Source of the DNA: Desulfotomaculaceae bacterium
GTDB lineage: Bacteria > Bacillota > Desulfotomaculia > Desulfotomaculales > Pelotomaculaceae
Length of the DNA stretch: 39,882 nt
Assembly: GCA_028702695.1 (NCBI GenBank)
Contig: JAQVOH010000014.1
Coordinates: forward strand, 1-39,882
Direction: 5' to 3'
Shown: piece by piece, positions 1 through 7,863 of the stretch
Position numbering within the stretch: position 1 is the stretch's first letter
How the letters are laid out: every line of letters starts with the position of its first letter
Position numbers and translations under genes: made by a program
Notes under the pieces: model-generated
What the model was told of the DNA's origin: nothing
What the model saw: only the letters and a program-made list of their open reading frames with translations
The model's database searches: none

Positions 1-2436
1 GACCTGACGGAATTGTGTTCTGGCAGCGTTTCTGGTAAGGTTGGTCAAGATTAGTGGGTATACATCCTCTGGTAACGGCATCAACCGTCTGGCCAGAGCA
101 CTCATCTGGGTCTGCTGAGCCCGCTGCAAAGAATCGGCGACAGCCTGCCACCCGGACAGACCGGCATGCACCCTGTCGGTCCAGCGCTGACCAAGATGAT
201 AGCGGCGGCACATAGCGCTTGCTACGTCAGAATCTGAGCGGCTCAGCAACGCCAGGATGTACACAAACCAGGGTTCCAGCGGTTCTGTCAGGTCCCAGGT
301 ATACATTACTCTTAATGAGCGTGGCATCTCCTCCAGGATATGCTGGACTTGTGAAAAATCTACGCCCGGGAAGAGGTAATCCCATAACCCAATTTCTTTC
401 AATCGGTAGAGGGCAGGCCCCGGTCGTGGTTCTGAAAGAATATGCTTTAATTCTTCCCAGACCCGCTCCATAGCTACCCGTTCCATCATCTTGCTGCGTA
501 CAGCTTCCCTGGCTAAAACAAAAGTCTGGGGTTCCAGATTCATTGCATAACGTTTTTCGAACCTTACCCCACGCAATAGCCTTGTTGGATCCTCAACAAA
601 ACTGAGGTTGTGCAGTACCCGTACCAGACCGTGTTCAAGGTCCTCCCTGCCGCCGAAATAATCGACGATATCACCAAAATCACTCTGGTTTAATGAAACT
701 GCCATGGCATTGATGGTAAAATCCCGCCTGTAAAGATCCTGGTGCAGAGAAGAAGTTTCGATTTGAGGCATGGCCGCGGGATATTGGTAAAATTCGACCC
801 TGGCCGTTGCTACATCCAAATGACGGCCATCTGGGAAGAGGACGGTCGCGGTACGGAATTTTGGATGGACACGGACCCTGGCGCCGTAGTGCTGTCCGAG
901 CGAGCGGGCTATTTCCATACCATCCCCTTCTACCACCAGGTCAATATCAAGACTCTCTACGCCCAGCAACAAGTCGCGGACAATACCACCAGCAGCATAG
1001 ACCTTGCACCCCATGTCGTTAGCTATGTTTCCAACCCGTTCCAATATTATTATATAGGCCTCCGGGAGACTGCGGTACATTAGCTCACGTATATTTTTAT
1101 AGTTGTATCTGTAGCCTTTGGCATTGTAAACCTTATGATGATTTGACTGTACATCACCGTGCAACGTTCGCAGCACATCTGTACGCGATACGATGCCGAC
1201 CAGCTTTCCTTCTTGCAACACCGGAAGCCGGCCGATGTCATGCCCAATCATTAATTCCCGAACCGCAGCGATCGTAGCTTCCGGGCCGACACTCACCAGG
1301 TTAGCGGTCATAAAGCCTTTAACGGGCGCATGCCCAAGACCGTGGTGGACGGCTTTTTCAACATCGCGCCGGGAAATGACTCCCACAACTTGATCATCTT
1401 TTATTACAGGCAACCCGGTATGACCGTAGCGCAGCATAATCCGCCCGGCTTCTTCAATTACAGTTTCTAATGCAATTGTTTTTACCGGGCTTGACATAAT
1501 GTCCGCAACGATTAAGGGTGGCTTAACCTTCTGCCGGATCGCAGCCAGGAGAAGCTTTACCACATCCTCCACCTTTGACTTTTTTATGATAGCCGATGCC
1601 GCTGCAGGGTGCCCTCCGCCACCCAGCATACCAAGGATATCCTTAACGCTTACTTCAGGTACCCTGCTGCGGGCGACAACGTGGACACAGTCCTCCATCT
1701 TGACCACCGTGAAAACAGCTTCAAGGTTGGCAAAATCGACCAGCTTGTGAGTTAACAGGTCCAGTCCTCCGACAAATTGGTCAAGGTCTGCCTCTGCAAT
1801 TAGAAACTTTATACCGTTAATTTCATACCGAGCAGCCGATACCAGAAGAGCTTTTAACAGTTCTCTTTGTTCCTCTGTAAGGGGGCGACCCAGGAAATCA
1901 GCTACCACAGCAAGATTAGCCCCGTTGGCCAGGGTATAAGCCACCGCTTCCGCATCCCTGGGGGTTGTATTGGAAAAGATAAGGGACCCGGTATCTTCAT
2001 AAATGCCCAAGGCCAGGACCGTTGCCTCCAAGGGTGTTACCTGAAGGCGCTGCTCCCTGATTTTTTCTACCAGCAGGGTTGTGGTCGCCCCTACCATTTC
2101 AACAACCTCAAACCTGCCTGTGGCATCCCCCTCACTGCGAGGGTGATGGTCGTAAATATGCACCTCGACACCAGGTCTATCCAGGAGATATGCTAGTTTG
2201 TCCAGGCGTGAGGGTGTTTTGGTGTCTACAAGGATGAGCCTTTCCACCAGTTCAGGCACGATATCCCGGATGGTCCTGACCTGGATGGTATCCTTGTGCA
2301 GGGCCATAAACTCCTCAACGTTTTTCAGGAGCGACCCGGGAAAAACCATGATAGAGCCGGGATACAGTTTTTGTGCCGCCACCATCGAAGCCAGGGCATC
2401 GAGATCGGCATTGGTATGTGTGGTAATTATATCCAC
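1..2436 (-). CDS. DHH-CBS-CCA tRNA nucleotidyltransferase fusion (3' end cut by window)
   Basis: Adds or repairs the CCA end of tRNAs, and carries an N-terminal DHH phosphoesterase domain. The frame is open for 812 codons to base 1, so about 50-80 C-terminal residues lie outside. The GTG at 2436 is chosen because GGCGGAGG lies just upstream and the protein then opens with the DHH-family motif HTNADLDALAS. Further motifs are YDHH near residue 96 and GGGGHPAAAS near 275 (DHHA1), two CBS domains at about 315-430, and the class II nucleotidyltransferase signature GGIVRDLLLG near 482 followed by DIDLVVEGDG with its Asp-x-Asp metal ligands. This three-part architecture of about 880 residues is known from Clostridia and cyanobacteria. 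The DHH substrate is unknown. CBS modules usually sense adenine nucleotides, so regulation by energy state is possible. It follows the activase pair but is separated from it by two terminators. Confidence 0.93.
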   Translation of the reverse strand, partial: MDIITTHTNADLDALASMVAAQKLYPGSIMVFPGSLLKNVEEFMALHKDTIQVRTIRDIVPELVERLILVDTKTPSRLDKLAYLLDRPGVEVHIYDHHPRSEGDATGRFEVVEMVGATTTLLVEKIREQRLQVTPLEATVLALGIYEDTGSLIFSNTTPRDAEAVAYTLANGANLAVVADFLGRPLTEEQRELLKALLVSAARYEINGIKFLIAEADLDQFVGGLDLLTHKLVDFANLEAVFTVVKMEDCVHVVARSRVPEVSVKDILGMLGGGGHPAAASAIIKKSKVEDVVKLLLAAIRQKVKPPLIVADIMSSPVKTIALETVIEEAGRIMLRYGHTGLPVIKDDQVVGVISRRDVEKAVHHGLGHAPVKGFMTANLVSVGPEATIAAVRELMIGHDIGRLPVLQEGKLVGIVSRTDVLRTLHGDVQSNHHKVYNAKGYRYNYKNIRELMYRSLPEAYIIILERVGNIANDMGCKVYAAGGIVRDLLLGVESLDIDLVVEGDGMEIARSLGQHYGARVRVHPKFRTATVLFPDGRHLDVATARVEFYQYPAAMPQIETSSLHQDLYRRDFTINAMAVSLNQSDFGDIVDYFGGREDLEHGLVRVLHNLSFVEDPTRLLRGVRFEKRYAMNLEPQTFVLAREAVRSKMMERVAMERVWEELKHILSEPRPGPALYRLKEIGLWDYLFPGVDFSQVQHILEEMPRSLRVMYTWDLTEPLEPWFVYILALLSRSDSDVASAMCRRYHLGQRWTDRVHAGLSGWQAVADSLQRAQQTQMSALARRLMPLPEDVYPLILTNLTRNAARTQFRQV

Positions 2437-2510
2437 TGCCGGAAGGCCTCCGCCTAAACAACCTTTTTCCAAATAATACGTTTTAATATTATAACATATC
2501 GCCGGATGCA

Positions 2511-2533
2511 AATAAAAGCGCCCTTCTGGGCGC
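2511..2533 (-). terminator. Rho-independent terminator
   Basis: A perfect 6-bp GC stem (gcgccc at 2518-2523 with gggcgc at 2528-2533, loop ttct) is followed on the minus strand by TTTTATTTG. It is the second hairpin between the activase gene and the CCA enzyme gene. Confidence 0.65.
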
Positions 2534-2607
2534 ACAGGTTGTTGGACGTAACAGACAAGCATTTACTTGAACGCTAAAATTGCTCCGTAGTCTGTATTAT
2601 TATGATC

Positions 2608-2646
2608 AAAAACGGGGTGTCACGGGAAAGCTGGCACCCCTTTTTT
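2608..2646 (-). terminator. Bidirectional-looking rho-independent terminator
   Basis: An 8-bp stem (ggggtgtc at 2614-2621 with ggcacccc at 2633-2640, one G-U pair) has GTTTTTGA after it on the minus strand and a run of six T on the plus strand. It ends the activase transcript about 80 nt after the stop codon. Confidence 0.75.
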
Positions 2647-2719
2647 GATTTTTTAAATTTTCGGCAGGTCCAGCAAGCCATGACCGCTCAGGGTCATGCA
2701 CCAACAACATTCAAACTAT

Positions 2720-3700
2720 CTAACTTATTTTTTCTTCCCGGCCGGCCGTACTGTTCCACTTACCGCAGCGGTCGCCCCAACGTGCCAAAATCGTATTGTT
2801 TTCTGAAATCTCCACTACTTCGCACAGATTGGCACAACCGGAACACTCAAAACTACCGGCGCGAAAACTGGTATCAGCGACCCCAAAGCCTTTAAAAAGG
2901 CTGGAACCTTTCCTGGATACAGCTTCCCTGGCGAGTATAGCGGCGCCAACCGCTCCCATAACGTTAAAATAAGGTGGCACCTGGATCGACAGACCAAGGG
3001 CATTTTCAAAAGCCCTGGTCATCCCGACATTGGCGGCTACCCCTCCCTGAAAAACTACCGGCGCCAGAATTTCCTTTCCTTTTCCCAGGTTATTGAGGTA
3101 GTTTCTGACCAGCGCCTCGCATAGACCGGCTAAAATATCAGGCAGGCTGCAGCCCATCTGCTGCTTGTGAATCATGTCAGACTCGGCAAAAACTGCACAC
3201 CTGCCGGCTATACGGACGGGAGTCCTGGCAAGTAAGGCATTTTCTCCAAATTTCTCAATTGGTATGTTCAGGCGCGCTGCCTGCTGGTCAAGAAAAGAAC
3301 CGGTACCGGCAGCACATACAGTGTTCATGGCAAAGTCATTAACGACTCCGTTACGCAGGATAATAATTTTGGAATCCTGGCCGCCTATTTCCAGTATGGT
3401 CTGAACACCGGGCACCAGTGAGGAGGCTGCCACGGCATGGGCGGTAATTTCATTCTTTACGGCATCGGCGCCAACGATAAGGCCTGCCAGATGCCTTCCG
3501 CTGCCGGTTGTGCCAACCCCCCTGATAATTGTGCCGGCGGGAAGCCGGTCGGCAAGTTCTTTTAAACCAGCCTGAACGGTGGTAATTGGCTGACCCTGGG
3601 TTCGTAGATAGATGTCGTCGACCACCATACCTCCCTCATCCATTAAGACAATATTGGTACTAACCGAGCCGACGTCTATCCCCAGAAAACCCTTCATCAC
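2720..3700 (-). CDS. Acyl-CoA dehydratase activase (HgdC/BadF/BcrA/YjiL-type ATPase)
   Basis: An ASKHA-fold ATPase of the family that injects an electron, driven by ATP, into 2-hydroxyacyl-CoA dehydratases or benzoyl-CoA reductases. The phosphate-binding loop GIDVGSVSTN is at residues 7-16. The two cysteines that ligand the shared [4Fe-4S] cluster in HgdC are present: Cys129 in CAAGTGSFLDQQ and Cys168 in CAVFAESDM. After the usual domain there is a C-terminal tail with C-x2-C-x3-C (286, 289, 293) and RCGKW near 311, which could hold an additional metal centre. The GTG at 3700 has GGGAGG 7 nt upstream; an ATG one codon later is possible. It lies 31 nt after the CoA protein activase gene and is surely co-transcribed with it. 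The dehydratase it would serve is not in the window, so the substrate cannot be stated. Confidence 0.9.
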   Translation of the reverse strand: MMKGFLGIDVGSVSTNIVLMDEGGMVVDDIYLRTQGQPITTVQAGLKELADRLPAGTIIRGVGTTGSGRHLAGLIVGADAVKNEITAHAVAASSLVPGVQTILEIGGQDSKIIILRNGVVNDFAMNTVCAAGTGSFLDQQAARLNIPIEKFGENALLARTPVRIAGRCAVFAESDMIHKQQMGCSLPDILAGLCEALVRNYLNNLGKGKEILAPVVFQGGVAANVGMTRAFENALGLSIQVPPYFNVMGAVGAAILAREAVSRKGSSLFKGFGVADTSFRAGSFECSGCANLCEVVEISENNTILARWGDRCGKWNSTAGREEKIS

Positions 3701-3731
3701 TTGCAGTCCTCCCGAAATATCTTTTTTATCC

Positions 3732-4721
3732 TTACACCCAAGCTGGTCCAGCTTTCCTCCAGCGCAACATATCCATAAAGGCTTCCAGTCTGGTTAAGAG
3801 ACCAGCTTCTCCAGTATGTTCATCCAGAGTAATATTTAAAAAGGGAACACCATTTAAGCGAGCGCTCCGTTCAATTAATTCGCCGGTCATTGAATCGGGA
3901 CCGCAACCGAACGCTGCTATATGCACAATCCCCGCCACATCCGAACGTTCCATATAATTAAAGGCCGCTCCAGCCATGCGCTGGCCCAGTGTCCAGAACA
4001 GCTTCTTGGGGAGACAGCGGGCAGCGCTGTTATTAACGACCTGCTCCGGCAAAAACTCCGCTGTCATGATACTTGCTCCCATTTCTTTAAGTCTCTTGAT
4101 AACATTCATGTTTACGTAGGTATCATAGATATTGTAGGGGTGCCCGATCAAGGCTACTTTAAAGGAATCAACCGCTTCAGGAACGGGCAAATTTTCAACC
4201 CGGTCTTCTACAATTGCCATGGCCTCGGCTGGCATTAAACCCAGTCGCAGTAGCTTTAAATACTGATTATGTACCTTTACCGAACGCATGTAGGCCATCC
4301 CTATTTTGTAGCAGCTGCAGCTAAATAATTTTCCAACCTCATGTACCACCCGGTAGAGCTCCATACGGCTTTTGTAAAGATTGATATTGGGGTCTATCAA
4401 TTTGGGAACTCCCTTGATCCGCCTGATCATATCTGGGAAACCTAGGAATTTTGGGCAAATGTACTCGCGTCTCCCGATGCTGACTAGGCGGGGCAAAAAA
4501 ATGAGGTCTGACTTACCTGCCAGGTCCAGGACATGTCCGTAGGCCAGTTTGACCGGCAGGCATACTTCATCAACGGCGTGTTTTAGTCCGGTTGCCAGGA
4601 GCCCTTTATTTGAAGGTTGTGAGAGTACTACCTCGGCTCCCAGTTCTTGAAAAAAAACCCGCCACATCGGGTAGTAGTAATAATAGAGAAGAGCCCGGGG
4701 AATACCGACCTTTAAAGGCAC
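3732..4721 (-). CDS. HgdB/DUF2229-like CoA protein activase (partner of the activase)
   Basis: A protein of the 2-hydroxyglutaryl-CoA dehydratase D-component-like family (DUF2229/CoA enzyme activase). It opens with LKVGIPRALLYYYYYP and has conserved cysteines in DEVCLPVKLAYGH and EYICPKFLGF, probable iron-sulfur ligands. I start it at GTG 4721 (329 aa) because GGAGGA lies 7 nt upstream. The in-frame ATG at 4736 has no SD, since its own codons supply the SD for the GTG, and a longer frame to 4862 would run into the preceding gene. In relatives the HgdC-like and HgdB-like parts are often one long protein or adjacent genes, as here. The biochemical role is unknown; redox activation of a dehydratase or another reductase is inferred. 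Confidence 0.8.
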   Translation of the reverse strand: MPLKVGIPRALLYYYYYPMWRVFFQELGAEVVLSQPSNKGLLATGLKHAVDEVCLPVKLAYGHVLDLAGKSDLIFLPRLVSIGRREYICPKFLGFPDMIRRIKGVPKLIDPNINLYKSRMELYRVVHEVGKLFSCSCYKIGMAYMRSVKVHNQYLKLLRLGLMPAEAMAIVEDRVENLPVPEAVDSFKVALIGHPYNIYDTYVNMNVIKRLKEMGASIMTAEFLPEQVVNNSAARCLPKKLFWTLGQRMAGAAFNYMERSDVAGIVHIAAFGCGPDSMTGELIERSARLNGVPFLNITLDEHTGEAGLLTRLEAFMDMLRWRKAGPAWV

Positions 4722-4803
4722 GTTATTTTCCTCCATCTGATGTGTTTTGGACAAAAAAAATAACAAGCTTGATGTGAAGTATTTCCCGCGTGGAGGAACT
4801 TTA

Positions 4804-5412
4804 TTACAAAGCACCATCCGGCTCTGGTATGGCAAGGTTTCTTGTGAAATCACTTTTTTCAATAATAGTTCGGAAAGCCCTGGTCGTTAACGGCGCACCC
4901 TTACCTGCCTCATCAGCGCCGTCCATCTTGCCTATATCACCGATGCCAATCACCAGTGGCAGGTTAAGTTTGTCGATGACTTCCAAAGTATCACCTTCCT
5001 GGGGATTATTTTTAGGCTCCCCATTTTTATTAACTGCCCCTTCTATAACCTCTCCGGAGTTGGTTATAGAAGCGTCTACCGTACAGCCGGATACGTTTTC
5101 CGTATTGGAGGCAACTGCCAGTACCCCAAGCACCTGCATCTCAGGATGACCGGTGATAAAAGCCAATGCCCTTTCACCCCGCCCCTCACCGTTGTAGCCA
5201 CGATCATCAAGCATCACTATGACCGGGTCATTGGGAGCCTGCTTAATCATTGTCACCAGTTCCTCCCCGGAACGTAAAGTCGGATTCCCGGCTGAGGCTG
5301 AAATACAGCGAGCCCCGATGTTCTTTGCCGCCACTTCCACCGCACTCTTGGCGATGCGGTCTCCATCGGTAACAAGAATAACTTTTCTTTTACATGCGGG
5401 AAGATTATTCAT
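4804..5412 (-). CDS. spoVAE: Stage V sporulation protein AE (SpoVAEa-type, soluble)
   Basis: A 202-aa soluble protein opening with RKVILVTDGDRIAKSAVE and containing SASAGNPTLRSGEE and PVIVMLDDRGYNGEGRGE. This is the pattern of the SpoVAEa family, which belongs to the SpoVA set for dipicolinate uptake into the forespore and release at germination. No membrane segment is visible, as expected for this member. ATG 5412 has AGGGG 5 nt upstream. In Bacillus and many Desulfotomaculum-like genomes spoVAC, spoVAD and spoVAEb lie between sigF and this gene; here they are absent and only a dodecin gene intervenes. It therefore stands as an orphan SpoVA gene, presumably expressed in the forespore, though I found no clear sigma-G promoter. 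Confidence 0.82.
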   Translation of the reverse strand: MNNLPACKRKVILVTDGDRIAKSAVEVAAKNIGARCISASAGNPTLRSGEELVTMIKQAPNDPVIVMLDDRGYNGEGRGERALAFITGHPEMQVLGVLAVASNTENVSGCTVDASITNSGEVIEGAVNKNGEPKNNPQEGDTLEVIDKLNLPLVIGIGDIGKMDGADEAGKGAPLTTRAFRTIIEKSDFTRNLAIPEPDGAL

Positions 5413-5570
5413 ACTGTCCCCTCGACTTAAAAGTCAGCGCTGACGGATAGCCGAATACCACAGACGCCTAATACATGCTGCTAAGTGTGACAAGCCTTAT
5501 TCTCCTTAATTTATCCTTTCCAAACACTCGGGCCTTATTCAGGGCGCCTATTTTGCCTTATTTAATTAAG

Positions 5571-5597
5571 AAAGGCTCGAATAAATTCGAACCCTTC
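5571..5597 (-). terminator. Possible terminator hairpin after the dodecin gene
   Basis: A near-palindrome centred on tcgaataaattcga (5577-5590) extends to an 11-bp stem with two G-U pairs. On the minus strand it is followed by the weak U tract TCTTAATT. Apart from this hairpin, nothing else is recognisable in 5413-5688. Confidence 0.4.
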
Positions 5598-5688
5598 TTA
5601 TTCAAGAGATCTCAACCACATTGTAACCTTTGCTTTGGCTTTATCAGGATGCATGCCTGTTTTCACATAAATTTCTACAATATTGTGC

Positions 5689-5883
5689 CTAGTCGGTATG
5701 CGCTATTTTTACATTGGCTTTGTATTCAACGAGACGGCCGTTGTCAACGTTGGCGGTAAAGTTCACGATTTCAACAGCAACGATATTCTTCACCGTACGC
5801 GATGCTTCGCTGATAGCAGACTGAACGGCGCCTTTCCAGCTATCAGGAGATTCCCCCACCAACTCTGATACTATAACATGCAT
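5689..5883 (-). CDS. Dodecin family flavin-binding protein
   Basis: A 64-aa protein matching the full length of dodecins, small proteins that form a hollow dodecamer binding flavin (or CoA in some bacteria). Family features are VSELVGESPDSWKGAVQSAI at the start, the NFTANVDNGRLVEYKANVKI block at the end, and a two-strand, helix, strand pattern. ATG 5883 is preceded by a perfect AAGGAGG 9 nt upstream. A strong terminator after sigF separates it from the spoIIA operon, so it is probably its own transcription unit. Flavin storage or buffering is the family role; a link to sporulation is only positional. Confidence 0.88.
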   Translation of the reverse strand: MHVIVSELVGESPDSWKGAVQSAISEASRTVKNIVAVEIVNFTANVDNGRLVEYKANVKIAHTD

Positions 5884-5961
5884 GGTTTATTACCTCCTTA
5901 AATATTTTCTATAACGGTAATATTATGCGTAGCAACCGGATATCTATACAATTTTTAGGAG

Positions 5962-5986
5962 CAAAATAAAAAGGCCCTTACGGCCT
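5962..5986 (-). terminator. sigF terminator
   Basis: Stem aggcc (5972-5976) with ggcct (5982-5986); on the minus strand the hairpin is followed by TTTTATTTTG. It lies about 60 nt after the sigF stop codon. Confidence 0.75.
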
Positions 5987-6044
5987 CAGTATCTAGACAA
6001 ATCTTTTATTGGAACTGTTGCTAGGTCTAAGCACATATGAGGTA

Positions 6045-6824
6045 CTATTTACTAGTGTCATCCATCAGGTCCTTAATCTTCTTCAGAGCCTGTCTTTCCA
6101 GCCGCGAAACCTGTACCTGTGAAAGACTCAGCCGCCTGGCTATATCAGACTGGGTTTTATCCTCGAAAAAACGCCAGGTTATGATCAGCCTGTCTCTTTC
6201 CGGTAGTTTATCCAAAAGCTCGCTTATTGAAATGCTCTCAAGCCACGGGGTTTCCCCTTCTTCATTGCCCTTCAGTTGGTCAAGCAGGTAGATCGGATCA
6301 CCGTCGTCCTGGTGTAGGGTCTCATAGATGGATGCAGGGGTCTGTGCAGCTTCAAGGGCATTGACAATTTCTTCTCTAGTAATACTCAGTTCCACTGAGA
6401 TCTCGTTAATTGTTGGTTCCCTGCCCAACCTGGCAGTAAGCATTTCCCTTGTTTGCTGGATCTTATAAGCTGTTTCTTTGACCGAACGGCTAACCTTGAC
6501 CGGGTTGTCGTCTCTTAGAAATCTCCTAATTTCTCCAATTATCATAGGTACCGCATAAGTTGAGAATTTAACGTCATACCCCAGGTCAAATTTATCGATA
6601 GCTTTCATCAACCCGATGCAGCCGATTTGAAAAAGGTCTTCCAGTTCATAGCCCCTGTTCTGAAAACGTTTGACCAGGTTAAATACCAATTTGAGGTTGC
6701 AGTTGACCAGCTTGTCGCGGGCATAACTGTCACCACCTTTAGCTTTCTGGAGCAATTCTTTCATTTCCTTGTCTTTCAACAGAGGAAAGCGTGGCAGGTT
6801 CATTTCCACCAACCTGCTGCTCAT
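6045..6824 (-). CDS. sigF: RNA polymerase sporulation sigma-F factor
   Basis: The first compartment-specific sigma factor, active in the forespore. The 259-aa protein has region 2 (NLKLVFNLVKRFQNRGYELEDLFQIG, then KFSTYAVPMIIGEIRRFLRD), region 3 with VSRSVKETAYKIQ, and region 4.2 helix-turn-helix QSDIARRLSLSQVQVSRLER. It is the last gene of spoIIAA-spoIIAB-sigF, 18 nt after spoIIAB, which is the universal arrangement. That context separates it from the close paralogues sigG and sigE, which sit elsewhere. ATG 6824 follows a modest AGGAG. Activity should be held by SpoIIAB and released by unphosphorylated SpoIIAA. Confidence 0.96.
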   Translation of the reverse strand: MSSRLVEMNLPRFPLLKDKEMKELLQKAKGGDSYARDKLVNCNLKLVFNLVKRFQNRGYELEDLFQIGCIGLMKAIDKFDLGYDVKFSTYAVPMIIGEIRRFLRDDNPVKVSRSVKETAYKIQQTREMLTARLGREPTINEISVELSITREEIVNALEAAQTPASIYETLHQDDGDPIYLLDQLKGNEEGETPWLESISISELLDKLPERDRLIITWRFFEDKTQSDIARRLSLSQVQVSRLERQALKKIKDLMDDTSK

Positions 6825-6842
6825 TATTTGTTCAACTCCTGC

Positions 6843-7292
6843 TTAGTGTTCCTGGCTGTTGTGGACAGCCCTGGCGCCAACTCTTCTACTCATACGGACC
6901 AGGGTTCCACGCCCCGGCAGCGAATCGACCTGTAAGTTTTCCATGAAAGACTGCATAAAGACAAACCCCAATCCCAGTCTTTCAGGGTCAGTAGTAAACG
7001 CCGGCTGCAGGGCTTTGTCAATGTTTTCTATCCCCCTGCCATCGTCTTCAATGCTCAGTTCAAGTGTGTTTTCCGTCAGTTTGGCATAGACCTTTATAAA
7101 CCGATCCTGGGCATTCCTGTAGCCATGGATGATTGAATTGCTTACCGCTTCCGATACTGCAACCTTAACTTCCTCAAGGTCGCTCAAGGTAAATTCAAGC
7201 TGGGAGGCAAAGGCGGCAACAGTTGCCCTGGCAAAGGAAATATTTGCCGGTATGCTTAAAAATTCCAGCTTCATCTGGTTAGTAAATGGCAT
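6843..7292 (-). CDS. spoIIAB: Anti-sigma F factor / serine kinase SpoIIAB
   Basis: A GHKL-fold protein that binds sigma-F with ATP and phosphorylates SpoIIAA. The N box EAVSNSIIHGY, the G1 box EDDGRGIE and the G2 region RLGLGFVFMQSFM are in the usual order. I prefer ATG 7292 (149 aa) because GGAGG lies 9-10 nt upstream; the ATG at 7301 overlaps the SD itself. The SD overlaps the stop of spoIIAA, suggesting translational coupling and matched amounts of the two proteins. Confidence 0.95.
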   Translation of the reverse strand: MPFTNQMKLEFLSIPANISFARATVAAFASQLEFTLSDLEEVKVAVSEAVSNSIIHGYRNAQDRFIKVYAKLTENTLELSIEDDGRGIENIDKALQPAFTTDPERLGLGFVFMQSFMENLQVDSLPGRGTLVRMSRRVGARAVHNSQEH

Positions 7293-7307
7293 TAGTTCCA
7301 TCCTCCT

Positions 7308-7646
7308 CTAACCTAGTTTCAGGAGAGCTTCGGCCTCGCTGTCAGACTCACCCATAATCCTGAAGAGACCGGACAATTCGAGAATTTTGCGCACTTGAGG
7401 CTGAGGGGAAACAATAATAACTTTACCCCCTTTTTTTGAGACCCGCTTGTAACGGCCCAGCAATACTCCCAATACTGAACTATCCACAAATGATACTTGC
7501 GCTAGATTAAAAACAATATTTGTGGCGGGTTCACGGTCGAGAGACTCTTCCAGGTTATTTCGGAAAAAGTCCGCTACGCTTAAGTCAAGTTCACCACCTG
7601 GGCGGACCAACAGGGTATCCTGTTTAAACTCAATATCCAAGAGCAC
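7308..7646 (-). CDS. spoIIAA: Anti-anti-sigma factor SpoIIAA
   Basis: A STAS-domain protein whose unphosphorylated form takes SpoIIAB off sigma-F. The conserved Asp-Ser-Ser phosphorylation site is in SFVDSSVLGVLLGRYK, where the family has DSSGLGVILGRYK. GTG 7646 is chosen (112 aa) since AAGGA lies 9 nt upstream; a TTG at 7655 abuts the SD and is less likely. Unlike Bacillus, where dacF is co-transcribed, a terminator hairpin separates this gene from dacF. I looked for a sigma-H promoter in 7656-7790 and found no convincing -10 GAAT element. Confidence 0.94.
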   Translation of the reverse strand: MLLDIEFKQDTLLVRPGGELDLSVADFFRNNLEESLDREPATNIVFNLAQVSFVDSSVLGVLLGRYKRVSKKGGKVIIVSPQPQVRKILELSGLFRIMGESDSEAEALLKLG

Positions 7647-7784
7647 AGGCGCCAATCCTTTCTCAATAGTTAATTGCTTGTCCCCTTCTGCTAAATCTTA
7701 CCAAATGTATCAGCAAAAGGCAAGCTGTGATTAAAGAGGCTTTGAAATTAGCCATAACAGCCTTTACTGCAAAAAAGGTTTGGT

Positions 7785-7817
7785 AGAAAAATGAGCAGGC
7801 TTTTTCAGCCCGCTCAT
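7785..7817 (-). terminator. dacF terminator
   Basis: An 11-bp stem with one mismatch (7791-7801 with 7807-7817, loop of 5), followed on the minus strand by TTTTCT. It sits 47 nt after the dacF stop codon, between dacF and spoIIAA. Confidence 0.65.
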
Positions 7818-7863
7818 CTTACACATCATGATGTGATTTGCGCCGTCTCATATTTTCTCTGCC

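Noticed and set aside
2488-2493. Sigma-A promoter of the CCA enzyme gene
   Set aside because: TATAAT is present, but no -35-like element lies 16-19 nt upstream, so only half a promoter is visible.
4722-4862. Longer N-terminus for the CoA protein activase
   Set aside because: It overlaps the end of spoVAE, has no SD, and the family start (LKVGIPRALL) follows the GTG at 4721, which has a good SD.
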